A stretch of DNA of 6,193 nt from Holosporaceae bacterium (GCA_031282785.1 JAITDB010000061.1:1-6193); one strand, 5' to 3'; positions 1 through 6,193 are shown, counted from the stretch's first letter. Numbers and translations: made by a program. Notes: a model not told the origin generated them from the sequence alone.

Positions 1-1
1 T

Positions 2-64
2 AATCATAGGCATGAAAATATTTATAAATTGTTGTTAAGTAGGCTAAGAAAATCTCATCTCTAA
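2..64 (+). CDS. IS1595-family transposase, C-terminal 20 residues (5' end outside window)
   Basis: An open frame enters from the left edge and stops at TAA 62-64. The visible peptide begins NHRHENIYKLLL and ends LRKSHL. IS1595/ISXO2-type transposases characteristically finish with a motif of the form N-x-R-x-x-x-(L/I)-Y-x-(L/I)-L-L-x-x-L-R-x-x-x-L, after the DDE catalytic domain, and this peptide fits it well. The stop codon lies inside the inner part of the terminal inverted repeat, a compact arrangement. The catalytic residues are not in the window, so whether this copy is intact cannot be judged. Confidence 0.7.
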   Translation, partial: NHRHENIYKLLLSRLRKSHL

Positions 65-78
65 TCTACTCTTGAACC
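41..78. repeat. Terminal inverted repeat (right) of the left IS
   Basis: Read from outside inwards on the minus strand it starts GGTTCAAGAGTAGATTAGA (78 down to 60), then GATGAGATTTTCTTAGCC. The first 19 bases match 6005-6023 exactly. The inner part matches GATTTTC-TAGCC with gaps. If the flanking base is counted (79 and 6004), the perfect match is 20 bases. Confidence 0.8.
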
Positions 79-239
79 AAATTTAAAAAGCGACGAGTAG
101 TAAGACGAAATAGTTTAGATCTGTTAGAATCCAGAGAAAATTCGAAATTTTTTTCGCAATAGTAGAAAGATATGATAATATAAATCTATGGGATCTCTGA
201 TATCTGAAAATTTATTCCGAAGCGTTAGAATTGGATCTG

Positions 240-255
240 TGGCATTCAAATGCCA
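240..255. promoter_or_regulatory. Dyad TGGCATT-CA-AATGCCA, possible operator
   Basis: This is a perfect inverted repeat with 7-base arms around a 2-base centre, about 120 bases upstream of the proposed transcription start. The tiny loop makes a protein-binding dyad more natural than an RNA hairpin. A second dyad, AGCAC-GA-GTGCT, follows at 298-309. No known operator consensus is recognised. Confidence 0.3.
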
Positions 256-297
256 TAGCATGTGTTTTGCTTCTTGCTCGATTCTTCTTGCTATTAC

Positions 298-309
298 AGC
301 ACGAGTGCT
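298..309. promoter_or_regulatory. Dyad AGCAC-GA-GTGCT, possible operator
   Basis: This is a perfect 5-base-arm inverted repeat centred about 63 bases upstream of the proposed start of transcription, directly before the A/T tract at 314-326. The position suits an activator site. A terminator is unlikely because no T run follows directly. Confidence 0.25.
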
Positions 310-313
310 TTCG

Positions 314-360
314 AAAAAAATTTTTTGGATCTTGGATCTAAACGGTCCCGATATTATAAT
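314..360 (+). promoter_or_regulatory. Sigma70-type promoter with UP-like A/T tract, driving the operon
   Basis: The -10 hexamer is a perfect TATAAT at 355-360 and the -35 is TTGGAT at 332-337, a partial match to TTGACA sharing TTG, with a 17-base spacer. Transcription would start near 367. A run of seven A followed by six T (314-326) sits at about -53 to -41, where RNA polymerase alpha-subunit UP elements lie, and its A-then-T composition resembles the UP consensus. With the start at 367, the first usable translation start with a ribosome binding site is ATG 409, which supports the gene start chosen below. No other comparable promoter is visible before dnaG or rpoD, so this one probably serves all three genes. 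Confidence 0.55.
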
Positions 361-393
361 TTTGGATCTACAATGAAATTATGGGAAATCATC

Positions 394-398
394 AAGGA
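394..398 (+). promoter_or_regulatory. Ribosome binding site AAGGA that decides the mutase start
   Basis: AAGGA lies 10 bases before ATG 409. The upstream in-frame starts are weaker. ATG 373 would have a leader of only about six bases from the proposed transcription start, and ATG 262 lies upstream of the promoter. Confidence 0.5.
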
Positions 399-408
399 TT
401 TTTTCTTC

Positions 409-1800
409 ATGGATGAAGAGCTGTGCAATAATTCTCGTGTTATAGCCAAGGAAATTTTCCGCGAGTACGATATTCGCGGCATAGTCGATCAGAATTTATT
501 TCTCCAGGACGCCTACTACATTGGGCGCGCCTTCGGTACTTTTCTGGCAGAAAAAAAATTGAAAAAAGTCTGCGTTGGACACGACTGCAGAAACTCCTCC
601 TCTGAACTTTTTCGGGAACTCTCCAGCGGACTCATAAAATCCGGCATGGAAGTCATCTCGCTGGGAGTATGCCATACGCCGATGGTGTATTACGCAGAGC
701 ACAAAATGAATTTTGACGCCTGTGTCATGGTAACCGGCTCTCACAATCCTCCGGAGTACAACGGTTTCAAATTTATGCTGGGACTGGATCCATTCTTCGG
801 CAAAGACATAAAAACATTAGCAGAAATGATTGTGGCCAGAAAATTTATCGATGGCAACGGTCGTGAAGTCGTAATGAACCACATATTTTCCAGCTACGTA
901 AAAGATATAATTTCCGATTTCCAATTTTCCAACGACCTCAAAATCGCCTGGGACATAGGAAACGGAGCCACTAGCAACGCTGTCAAAGCTGTAACCTCCA
1001 TGATTCCCGGCAAGCACCATCTTTTATTTGAGGAAATGGACGGAAATTTTCCCAATAGATCTCCGGATCCCACCACTGCCAAAAGCATAGAATATTTAGC
1101 GAAATTTGTGTCCTACAACGACTTCGACGCCGGATTTGCCTTCGATAGCGACGGAGATCGGCTCTGCGTCGTAAACAACGCCGGAGAAATGCTCTACAGC
1201 GATCAGCTGCTGTCCATAATTGCCAAAGACTTTCTCCAGAAAAATCCAGGAGCCCAGGTAATAGCAGACGTAAAATCCTGCAATAGTCTGTTCGAAACCA
1301 TAAAATCCTGCGGTGGAATCGCTATTATGGAAAAAGTCGGCCACTCATTTATAAAAGCGCGCATGAAATCCAGCGGAGCCCTGCTGGCTGGCGAACTGAG
1401 CGGACATATCTACTTCAAAGATCGCTGGTTCGGCTTCGACGACGGCGTGTATGCTGCTCTCCGCTGTCTCGAGCTCCTCAGTGCCAATAAAAACGCCTTC
1501 AGCAATCTAAAATATGGATTCGTTACACCGGAAATCCGCATCGAATGCAGTGAAAACGAAAAATTCCTGATCATAGAATCACTGAAAAAAAAGCTCAAGA
1601 ATAAAAAAATTTCTCTGATCGAAATTGACGGTATTAGAGTTACATCTGATCTGGGATGGTGGATATTGCGAGCATCAAATACGCAAAGTGCTCTGTCGTT
1701 GCGCATAGAAGGCTACTCGGAAGAAAATATGAAAAAAATTAAGGCGGATATTATAAAATATCTGCAAGAATATATTCCCCATGTTTCGCTGGACACGTAA
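409..1800 (+). CDS. Phosphomannomutase/phosphoglucomutase (AlgC/ManB type)
   Basis: This cytoplasmic enzyme interconverts hexose 6-phosphate and 1-phosphate (mannose and/or glucose), supplying nucleotide-sugar precursors for surface polysaccharides. From ATG 409 it is 463 residues, the length of Pseudomonas AlgC. All four signature sites of the alpha-D-phosphohexomutase superfamily are present in order: the phosphoserine loop TGSHNPP (Ser about 111), the metal loop DSDGDR (about 246-251), the sugar-specificity loop GELSGH (about 328-333) and the phosphate-binding loop RASNT (about 421-425). The N-terminal EIFREYDIRG (15-24), DGNFPNRSPDP and KDRWFGFDDG also match AlgC closely. GELSGH in place of the commoner GEMSGH is conservative. 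The frame is open back to 262, but the extra residues (MFCFLLDSS...) lack family similarity and precede the promoter; ATG 373 is the alternative start. The stop is 6 bases before dnaG. The mutase call is firm; the preferred sugar cannot be told from sequence. Confidence 0.93.
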   Translation: MDEELCNNSRVIAKEIFREYDIRGIVDQNLFLQDAYYIGRAFGTFLAEKKLKKVCVGHDCRNSSSELFRELSSGLIKSGMEVISLGVCHTPMVYYAEHKMNFDACVMVTGSHNPPEYNGFKFMLGLDPFFGKDIKTLAEMIVARKFIDGNGREVVMNHIFSSYVKDIISDFQFSNDLKIAWDIGNGATSNAVKAVTSMIPGKHHLLFEEMDGNFPNRSPDPTTAKSIEYLAKFVSYNDFDAGFAFDSDGDRLCVVNNAGEMLYSDQLLSIIAKDFLQKNPGAQVIADVKSCNSLFETIKSCGGIAIMEKVGHSFIKARMKSSGALLAGELSGHIYFKDRWFGFDDGVYAALRCLELLSANKNAFSNLKYGFVTPEIRIECSENEKFLIIESLKKKLKNKKISLIEIDGIRVTSDLGWWILRASNTQSALSLRIEGYSEENMKKIKADIIKYLQEYIPHVSLDT

Positions 1801-1806
1801 ACGCAA

Positions 1807-3555
1807 ATGCAAAAAGATTTCTTGGATTTCCTAAAAAGCAAAGCCTCGATTCTGGAAGTGGTGTCACGACGAGTGAAGCTCACGCGTTCCGGAAAAGATT
1901 GGTTTGGGCTGTGTCCGTTTCATTCGGAAAAAACCGGATCTTTCAAGGTCAATCCAGACAACGGCTCCTACTACTGCTTCGGCTGCGGAGCACACGGAGA
2001 TGTCATCAATTTCGTCATGGAATTCGAAAAAATATCGTTTCCCGAAGCTGCGGAATACATCGCCAACATGTACGGCATCGCAATGCCGAAAAAAAATGAT
2101 GGCTACGTCGATCCAAATTTAAAAATATATATAGCTCTGGACGTCATAAAAAAATGGTTTGTCAGTCAACTCCATGAAAACATCGGAGAAAATGCTCGGA
2201 GATATCTGGAATCCAGAAAAATTTCTTCCCAATCCATGGAAAAATTTCAGCTGGGATTCGCGGCAGACAATAAAAAATTACTGTTTCAGCTAAAAAAAGA
2301 AGGATTTTCTGCCGATGAGCTCCTGAAAACCGGAATTTTTTTCAAATCCCAGTATAAAAACGAGCTTTCCAACAGATTTGACGGAAGATTAATGTTTCCC
2401 ATCTTCGACTCCTCCGGCAGATGCGTTGGCTTCGGAGGCCGCATAATCGAAAAAACAGACGCCGCCAAATATATTAATTCTCCGGAATCAGATGTGTTCA
2501 TAAAAAGCGAACATCTGTACGGCTATTCCATTGCGAAACGCAGCAAGCCGGAAAATATTATTCTGACAGAGGGATATCTGGATGTGATAGCAATGCATCA
2601 GGCGGGATTCGGTGGAGCAGTAGCGCCACTGGGCACAGCCATCAGCGAATCTCAGATGCGTCTGTGCTGGAAGATCTCCGACACGCCGGTCATCGCTCTA
2701 GACGGCGACGCCGCTGGCCTGAAAGCCTCCTATCGCTGGGTAGATAAAATATTGCCGGCCATATGCCCAGGAAAATCCTTTAGCTTTGCACGACTCCCCG
2801 CAGAGGCAGACCCGGATTCCCTTATTTTCCATAATCAAACGGAGATTCTGGGAAAATCCATTCGGGAAGCTGTGCCTCTATCCGAATGGCTATGGGACGG
2901 CGCTTTTCTGCTATATCCGTCTGAGACTCCGGAGCAAAAAGCAGCGGTCGTCAAAATGATTCTGGAAAAAGCCGATCTTATTCGGGATATGTCTGTAAAA
3001 AATTTTTACATCGCAGATATAAAAAGCAGAGAAAAAAATCTATACCGAAAAAAATTCATTCCTCAGCAAAATATAATAAATATTATGCCTGCCATAGCTG
3101 TAAAGGAAAAAATAGAAAAAATTATCATTGTTACGTTACTAAATCACCCCTATATTATTGATAGAATAGTGGAGCATCTCGTTAAATTGGATTTTAGCAA
3201 TAGTAGTATGCAGGAATTGAGAAATAAAATTCTAGATTACTATGACATGTACTATCTAAAAGATGAGCAGGAAAAATATGCTGCGCAGATAGGCGTTCTT
3301 GCCCAAAAACTGGAAGATGCAAAATCGGTGGAGATGCACGCGCCCTTTTGCAGCAAAAACGCCACCGACGACGACGCCCTAAAAGGCTGGTACGCCATTT
3401 GCAATAGATACTCCTCTGATCCTGCTTTAAAGGCGGATTTACAAAATGCTGCAAGTCGTTTAGAATTTTCCTTTTCATACGATGACTGGCAAAGATTGAA
3501 GGCTCTGAAAAAAGAAACACTTCTGAATAATATTAAAAAACAAGGAGAAACATGA
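1807..3555 (+). CDS. dnaG: DNA primase DnaG
   Basis: This enzyme makes the short RNA primers for Okazaki fragments and works with the replicative helicase DnaB at the fork. It has 582 residues, against 581 in E. coli. The N-terminal CHC2 zinc-binding domain has Cys36-x2-His39-x17-Cys57-x2-Cys60, with the same spacing as E. coli, inside [12 protein letters not shown] and [11 protein letters not shown]. The catalytic core follows, with GRLMFPI (193-199) and GFGGR (208-212). The TOPRIM metal site is TEGYLDV (Glu about 255), ALDGDAAG (Asp about 299 and 301) and DPDSL (about 335-339). The C-terminal helicase-binding region (about 430-582) is poorly conserved, as usual. The start lies 6 bases after the mutase stop with no clear Shine-Dalgarno, so translation is probably coupled to the upstream gene. 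Its TGA overlaps the rpoD start as ATGA. It looks intact. Confidence 0.97.
   Translation: MQKDFLDFLKSKASILEVVSRRVKLTRSGKDWFGLCPFHSEKTGSFKVNPDNGSYYCFGCGAHGDVINFVMEFEKISFPEAAEYIANMYGIAMPKKNDGYVDPNLKIYIALDVIKKWFVSQLHENIGENARRYLESRKISSQSMEKFQLGFAADNKKLLFQLKKEGFSADELLKTGIFFKSQYKNELSNRFDGRLMFPIFDSSGRCVGFGGRIIEKTDAAKYINSPESDVFIKSEHLYGYSIAKRSKPENIILTEGYLDVIAMHQAGFGGAVAPLGTAISESQMRLCWKISDTPVIALDGDAAGLKASYRWVDKILPAICPGKSFSFARLPAEADPDSLIFHNQTEILGKSIREAVPLSEWLWDGAFLLYPSETPEQKAAVVKMILEKADLIRDMSVKNFYIADIKSREKNLYRKKFIPQQNIINIMPAIAVKEKIEKIIIVTLLNHPYIIDRIVEHLVKLDFSNSSMQELRNKILDYYDMYYLKDEQEKYAAQIGVLAQKLEDAKSVEMHAPFCSKNATDDDALKGWYAICNRYSSDPALKADLQNAASRLEFSFSYDDWQRLKALKKETLLNNIKKQGET
3542..3547 (+). promoter_or_regulatory. 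Ribosome binding site AAGGAG for rpoD, inside the dnaG 3' end
   Basis: AAGGAG ends four bases before the rpoD ATG at 3552 and is the strongest Shine-Dalgarno in the operon. dnaG has no clear site. This would raise sigma factor synthesis relative to primase from the same mRNA. Confidence 0.7.
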
Positions 3556-5414
3556 GTACGAATTCTGCCCCCAAAATTTCGGAAATTTTTAGTGAAAAAA
3601 ACGAATCCTCTGAAGAAGAAAAAACCGACGGCGAAAATTCGGAAGGTCTAAAAAGGCTACTCCTGATTGGAAAAGAGCGCGGATACATAACTTACGACGA
3701 GCTGAACGACGCTCTTCCAAAAGAAAAATTTTCCACGGAAAAAATAGACGTAGCTGTATCGGGCATCATTGAAATGGGCATTCAGATAGTGGAAGCAGAA
3801 GATGCCGAAGCTCTCTCGGTGGAAAACGAAGAGAAGGCGCACACGGAAAATGTCCGAGAAGAGCAGGACGATGTTCTGCGAACAGATGATCCCGTACGCA
3901 TGTATCTTCGGGAGATGGGAAATGTCGAGCTTCTTTCCCGGGACGGAGAAATCGAGCTGGCAAAAAAGATAGAGCAGGGATATTTGGACGTGCTTACTGG
4001 TCTTTGCAACAGTCCTCGGACATTTGAGAGATTCGAGCAATGGCTGATGGATCTGCAAAACAGAAGAATCCTGCTGCGAGAAATAGTTCAGATAGATACT
4101 GCCTCTGCCGACGAAGAAAAAGAAGAAATGGAGGAAGACGACGATACTGAAATCTCCAAAGAAGAAGAATTAGATGAGCTGAGCGACGACTATGACCTGT
4201 CGGAAGCTCTATCTTTGAGTCCTGACGAGGAAAATCTTTATCCGACAATTGTCGCTTTGTTGGAAAAAGGCATCGAATTGCATAAAAAAATAAAAGACAA
4301 GAAAAATATTCCTCCCAAATTAAAAGAGGAAATGATTTCCACCATAAGTGCGCTGAAATTAAATCAGACAGTTGTCAATGAGCTCTGCGAAGAATTGTAT
4401 GTTCTCAACAGAAAGCTAATAAGAAGCGAAACGGCTCTGTTGAAGTTGGCCCAGACCTGCGGCATAAGTCGAGACGGATTTTTGAAACACTATTACGGCA
4501 ACGAAGCCAATGAAAAATGGGAAAGCAGTCTGCAAAAATTCTCGAATTGGAGGCATTTTTTCACCAATCATAAGGAAGAAATAACTCAACATCAGGCGTT
4601 GGCCAGAAGCATAGAGCAGACGGTATCTCTTTCCATAGGCGCGTTTAGAAAAACCGTAGCTTGTATTCAAAAGGGAGAGCGCGAAACCAACAGAGCAAAA
4701 AAAGAGATGATCGAAGCTAATTTGCGATTGGTCATATCCATTGCCAAAAAATATACGAACCGGGGATTGCAATTTCTGGACCTAATTCAAGAGGGAAACA
4801 TTGGTCTCATGAAGGCCGTTGATAAATTCGAATACAAAAGAGGCTATAAATTTTCCACCTACGCCACCTGGTGGATTCGTCAAGCTATTACCCGATCCAT
4901 TGCTGATCAGGCTCGCACCATTCGCATACCGGTGCATATGATCGAAACTATAAATAAAATCGTACGTTCATCTCGGCAGGTGCTGAACGAAATCGGCCGC
5001 GAGCCGACTCCCGAAGAATTGGCTGCGCGTCTGCATATGCCGGTGGAAAAGGTGCGAAAAGTGCTAAAAATAGCGAAAGAGCCTGTCAGTCTAGAGTCTC
5101 CCATCGGAGACGAAGATGATTCGCATCTTGGAGACTTCATCGAGGATAAAAACGTTGCTTTGCCGGCAGAATCGGCGGTAAATTCCAATCTGCGCGAAAC
5201 CACAACGCTGGTGTTGGCGAGTCTGACACCGCGAGAAGAGCGCGTTCTCCGCATGAGATTCGGCATAGGCATGAATACAGACCACACTCTAGAGGAAGTC
5301 GGACAGCAATTTTCCGTGACCCGAGAACGCATTCGCCAAATCGAAGCAAAAGCTCTACGAAAATTAAAACATCCAAGCAGATCAAGAAAATTAAAAAGTT
5401 TCCTGGACTCCTAA
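3552..5414 (+). CDS. rpoD: RNA polymerase primary sigma factor RpoD (sigma70)
   Basis: This is the housekeeping sigma factor that directs RNA polymerase to -35/-10 promoters. It has 620 residues, against 613 in E. coli. Region 1.1 is about residues 30-85 ([17 protein letters not shown]). Region 1.2 is [22 protein letters not shown] (split here for reading: [12 protein letters not shown] at 112-123, then [10 protein letters not shown]). A non-conserved region (about 145-380) carries a strongly acidic run at about 187-214. Region 2 spans about 383-456 with [12 protein letters not shown], the core-binding [19 protein letters not shown] and the -10 helix [14 protein letters not shown]. Region 3 is about 458-535, and region 4 is about 550-615 with the helix-turn-helix [20 protein letters not shown] that reads the -35. 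The ATG overlaps the dnaG stop by four bases, so expression is coupled to dnaG. The N-terminal style points to Alphaproteobacteria. All domains appear intact. Confidence 0.97.
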   Translation: MSTNSAPKISEIFSEKNESSEEEKTDGENSEGLKRLLLIGKERGYITYDELNDALPKEKFSTEKIDVAVSGIIEMGIQIVEAEDAEALSVENEEKAHTENVREEQDDVLRTDDPVRMYLREMGNVELLSRDGEIELAKKIEQGYLDVLTGLCNSPRTFERFEQWLMDLQNRRILLREIVQIDTASADEEKEEMEEDDDTEISKEEELDELSDDYDLSEALSLSPDEENLYPTIVALLEKGIELHKKIKDKKNIPPKLKEEMISTISALKLNQTVVNELCEELYVLNRKLIRSETALLKLAQTCGISRDGFLKHYYGNEANEKWESSLQKFSNWRHFFTNHKEEITQHQALARSIEQTVSLSIGAFRKTVACIQKGERETNRAKKEMIEANLRLVISIAKKYTNRGLQFLDLIQEGNIGLMKAVDKFEYKRGYKFSTYATWWIRQAITRSIADQARTIRIPVHMIETINKIVRSSRQVLNEIGREPTPEELAARLHMPVEKVRKVLKIAKEPVSLESPIGDEDDSHLGDFIEDKNVALPAESAVNSNLRETTTLVLASLTPREERVLRMRFGIGMNTDHTLEEVGQQFSVTRERIRQIEAKALRKLKHPSRSRKLKSFLDS

Positions 5415-5658
5415 AATACGCGTCATATTTTTGTACAAATCTGGTCATATAGGTCAGCAGATTTTAGCAGAAATTTGTGCTTGCAAGGCGTTGATGCTAT
5501 CGCTACCGGTTGCAGTGTATGCAAGCTGTATCTGTGTTTGATTGGAGGTTGGAGCTATGGCGTATGGCACAAAGAATGGTCAGACACAACTAGAGATTCG
5601 TGGATTATTAAAAACAACCTATAACCAAGATTTGTCTGGATTGCTTAAAACTATAGAC
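5415..5658. other. Non-coding stretch between rpoD and the convergent tRNA gene
   Basis: No gene or strong terminator is supported here. A palindrome TTTGTACAAA lies at 5430-5439, and a weak 7-base stem (AAATCTG 5437-5443 with CAGATTT 5458-5464) could form after rpoD. GCTTGCA (5479-5485) and TGCAAGC (5520-5526) form a long-loop inverted repeat. A reading frame starting at ATG 5557 has a good Shine-Dalgarno (GGAGG 5544-5548) but runs into the antisense of the tRNA after 34 codons, so it is more likely a chance frame or a gene remnant than a gene. Confidence 0.5.
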
Positions 5659-5752
5659 TGGCGGAGGAAGAGGGATTCGAACCCTCGATACGGCTTTTCA
5701 ACCGTATGGCGGTTTAGCAAACCACTGCCTTCAGCCTCTCGGCCATCCCTCC
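5659..5752 (-). tRNA. tRNA-Ser (anticodon GCU)
   Basis: On the minus strand the 5' acceptor GGAGGGA (5752-5746) pairs with TTCCTCC (5669-5663), with one G-T pair. The discriminator is G and CCA is encoded (5661-5659). The anticodon stem GTGGT/ACCGC encloses the loop TTGCTAA, giving anticodon GCU at 5718-5716, which reads AGC and AGU serine codons. A long variable arm (ATACGG/CCGTAT) identifies a class II tRNA, and the T-arm is GAGGG-TTCGAAT-CCCTC. The long variable arm and the G discriminator are serine identity elements. The gene is convergent with rpoD. Confidence 0.97.
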
Positions 5753-5783
5753 ATTTTGGAAGCACATATTCATCAAACCTTGC

Positions 5784-5814
5784 ATTATATTAAAGATTGC
5801 AGCTATTAAGTCAA
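5784..5814 (-). promoter_or_regulatory. Promoter for the tRNA-Ser gene
   Basis: Read on the minus strand, TTGACT (5814-5809) is a strong -35 and TATAAT (5789-5784) a perfect -10, but 19 bases apart, longer than the usual 17. TAATAT (5792-5787), at a 16-base spacing, is the alternative -10. Transcription would start about 25 bases before the tRNA 5' end, a normal leader for RNase P processing. Confidence 0.55.
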
Positions 5815-5882
5815 GCCTTATATGTTTAAAAAACGATAGAAAATTACTAATGTCTATCAGTATATTCGTCAGAACGATTTCA

Positions 5883-5963
5883 TCAAATGAGACCGACGAA
5901 ATTCTTACCACCAGATATCATAGCATCCTTGATAGTAGAATTAGCGCAAGTACTGCAGCGCAA
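5883..5963 (-). pseudogene. Possible short zinc-ribbon-like fragment, unrecognised
   Basis: A minus-strand frame of 26 codons from TTG 5963 to TGA 5883 reads LRCSTCANSTIKD, then ISGGKNFVG. The C-x2-C followed by NSTIKD and GGKN loosely recalls the N-terminal zinc ribbon of InsA-like proteins of IS1-type elements. AGGGGA lies 9 bases before the TTG. It stops before a second cysteine pair would appear, so at most it is a decayed remnant. The similarity is from memory of the motif style and could be chance. Confidence 0.15.
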
Positions 5964-6004
5964 AGTGTGCCGTCCCCTACAATTTGAGAGGCCATATAAA
6001 TAAT

Positions 6005-6037
6005 GGTTCAAGAGTAGATTAGATTGATTTTCTAGCC
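6005..6037. repeat. Terminal inverted repeat (left) of the right IS
   Basis: It starts GGTTCAAGAGTAGATTAGA, identical to the reverse complement of 60-78, and continues TTGATTTTCTAGCC, which matches the inner part of the left-hand repeat with small gaps. Confidence 0.8.
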
Positions 6038-6048
6038 CAATAAGCTAG
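6032..6048 (+). promoter_or_regulatory. Small hairpin overlapping the transposase ribosome binding site
   Basis: CTAGC (6032-6036) and GCTAG (6044-6048) can pair around the 7-base loop CCAATAA. The 3' arm takes in the AG of the Shine-Dalgarno AGGA (6047-6050), which is 7 bases before the ATG. Such structures limit transposase translation from outside transcripts in several IS families; here that is inference, and the stem is short. Confidence 0.3.
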
Positions 6049-6057
6049 GATATATCA

Positions 6058-6193
6058 ATGAAAAATAGATACATAAAAAATACCCATATTTCTAAATCCC
6101 AATTTAGGAAAATTTTACGCCTATTTGGAGCAGATCTAACAGCAACTCAGATCTCCGAGTTGGCAAAAGTAGAGAGGAAGACAATTAACAGAA
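6058..6193 (+). CDS. IS1595-family transposase, N-terminal 45 residues (3' end outside window)
   Basis: The protein would cut and join the IS ends. The visible part begins MKNRYIKNTHISKSQFRKIL, followed by FGADLTATQISELAKVERKTINR. The pattern F-R-x-(I/L)-L-x-x-F-x-x-D-L-T-A-T-Q-I-(A/S)-x-L, then a recognition helix ending T-(I/V)-N-R, is the typical N-terminal helix-turn-helix of IS1595/ISXO2-type transposases. AGGA at 6047-6050 is a suitable Shine-Dalgarno. The catalytic domain lies beyond the window edge. The left-hand fragment (2-64) shows what the far end of such a protein looks like, though the two are separate ends and need not be the same copy. Confidence 0.8.
   Translation, partial: MKNRYIKNTHISKSQFRKILRLFGADLTATQISELAKVERKTINR

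Larger units (their letters stand above)
1..78 (+). mobile_element. Right end of an IS1595-family insertion sequence (partial)
   Basis: This is the terminal part of an element whose body lies to the left of the window. It holds the transposase C-terminus (2-64) and a terminal inverted repeat whose outer end is GAACC at 74-78. The reverse complement of 60-78 is identical to the outer 19 bases of the element at 6005, and the similarity continues inward with small gaps (41-59 against 6024-6038). The bases inside the repeat differ from those at 6005, so this is the opposite end of the element, and both copies run in the plus direction. The next bases (79-86, AAATTTAA) would be the target-site duplicate if one survives, but its partner is outside the window. 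Family assignment rests on both transposase ends. Confidence 0.8.
231..369. repeat. Four direct copies of TTGGATCT in the operon leader
   Basis: TTGGATCT occurs at 231-238, 325-332, 332-339 and 362-369. The middle two are joined head to tail, sharing one T. Related sites are TTAGATCT at 115-122 and GGGATCT at 190-196. An 8-base word recurring four times in about 140 bases is far above chance, even in AT-rich DNA. The copy at 332-339 supplies the proposed -35 hexamer, and the copy at 362-369 overlaps the expected transcription start. This would suit a repressor or activator binding site, but no regulator is identified; the role is inference. Confidence 0.45.
6005..6193 (+). mobile_element. Left end of an IS1595-family insertion sequence (partial)
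   Basis: The element begins GGTTCAAGAG at 6005, with a terminal inverted repeat to about 6037 and the transposase start at 6058. It continues beyond the window. The flank just outside (5997-6004, TAAATAAT) is AT-rich, as usual for target sites of this family, which duplicates 8 bases. This flank does not match the 8 bases next to the left IS, so the two need not come from one insertion event. Confidence 0.8.

Noticed and set aside
188..376. 62-codon frame in the leader
   Set aside because: It covers the promoter, dyads and repeats, has no family similarity, and ends inside the leader in a different frame from the mutase.
5437..5465. Stem AAATCTG/CAGATTT followed by T residues as an rpoD terminator
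   Set aside because: Seven AT-rich pairs with a 14-base loop and only four T bases, interrupted by A and G, are too weak to call an intrinsic terminator.
5659..5752. tRNA 3' end as an integration attachment site
   Set aside because: No second copy of the tRNA 3' end is present in the window and no integrase gene is visible.
5542..5793. 83-codon plus-strand open frame across the tRNA region
   Set aside because: Its second half (RRKRDSNPRYGFSTVWRFSK) is the well-known artefact from translating the antisense of a serine tRNA gene, and no real stop occurs before the tRNA.
5900..5995. Minus-strand peptide ASQIVGDGTLCAAVLA resembling the GDGT segment of GroEL
   Set aside because: The match is limited to a few residues, the frame stops soon after, and neither neighbouring GroEL motifs nor a consistent frame follow.
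5887..6003. 38-codon plus-strand frame beginning MRPTKFLPPDI and ending at the IS boundary
   Set aside because: It has no ribosome binding site and no recognisable motif, and it is short enough to be chance.

Overview
The window holds a compact three-gene chromosomal operon on the plus strand, followed by a tRNA gene on the minus strand, with a piece of the same type of insertion sequence at each edge. The organism is most likely an alphaproteobacterium. The primary sigma factor has the alphaproteobacterial style of N-terminus ([17 protein letters not shown]), and dnaG lies directly before rpoD. The AT-rich intergenic DNA, A/T-rich codon choice, many poly-A runs inside genes and IS1595-type elements would suit a host-associated lineage such as Holosporales or Rickettsiales, but that placement is inference.

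Layout. Bases 1-78 are the right end of an IS1595-family element: the last 20 codons of its transposase and the terminal inverted repeat. Bases 79-408 are a non-coding leader with dyad symmetries, four copies of TTGGATCT, an A/T tract and a good sigma70-type promoter (TTGGAT-17-TATAAT). Then come a phosphomannomutase/phosphoglucomutase (409-1800), DNA primase dnaG (1807-3555) and primary sigma factor rpoD (3552-5414). These are spaced by 6 nt and by a 4-nt ATGA overlap, so they are very probably one transcript. Bases 5415-5658 contain no convincing gene. A serine tRNA with anticodon GCU lies on the minus strand at 5659-5752, with its own promoter just upstream. Bases 5753-6004 hold that promoter and little else. 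From 6005 to the end is the left end of an IS1595-family element, with its inverted repeat and the first 45 codons of its transposase.

How it fits together. dnaG and rpoD are the core of the classical macromolecular synthesis operon, linking replication priming to sigma factor supply. Here a sugar-phosphate mutase sits in first position, so the promoter before it probably also drives dnaG and rpoD. The two IS fragments point the same way and bracket the whole essential block. No unambiguous new biological system is visible. The points most worth a second look are the IS bracketing, the unusual operon head and the repeat-rich leader.
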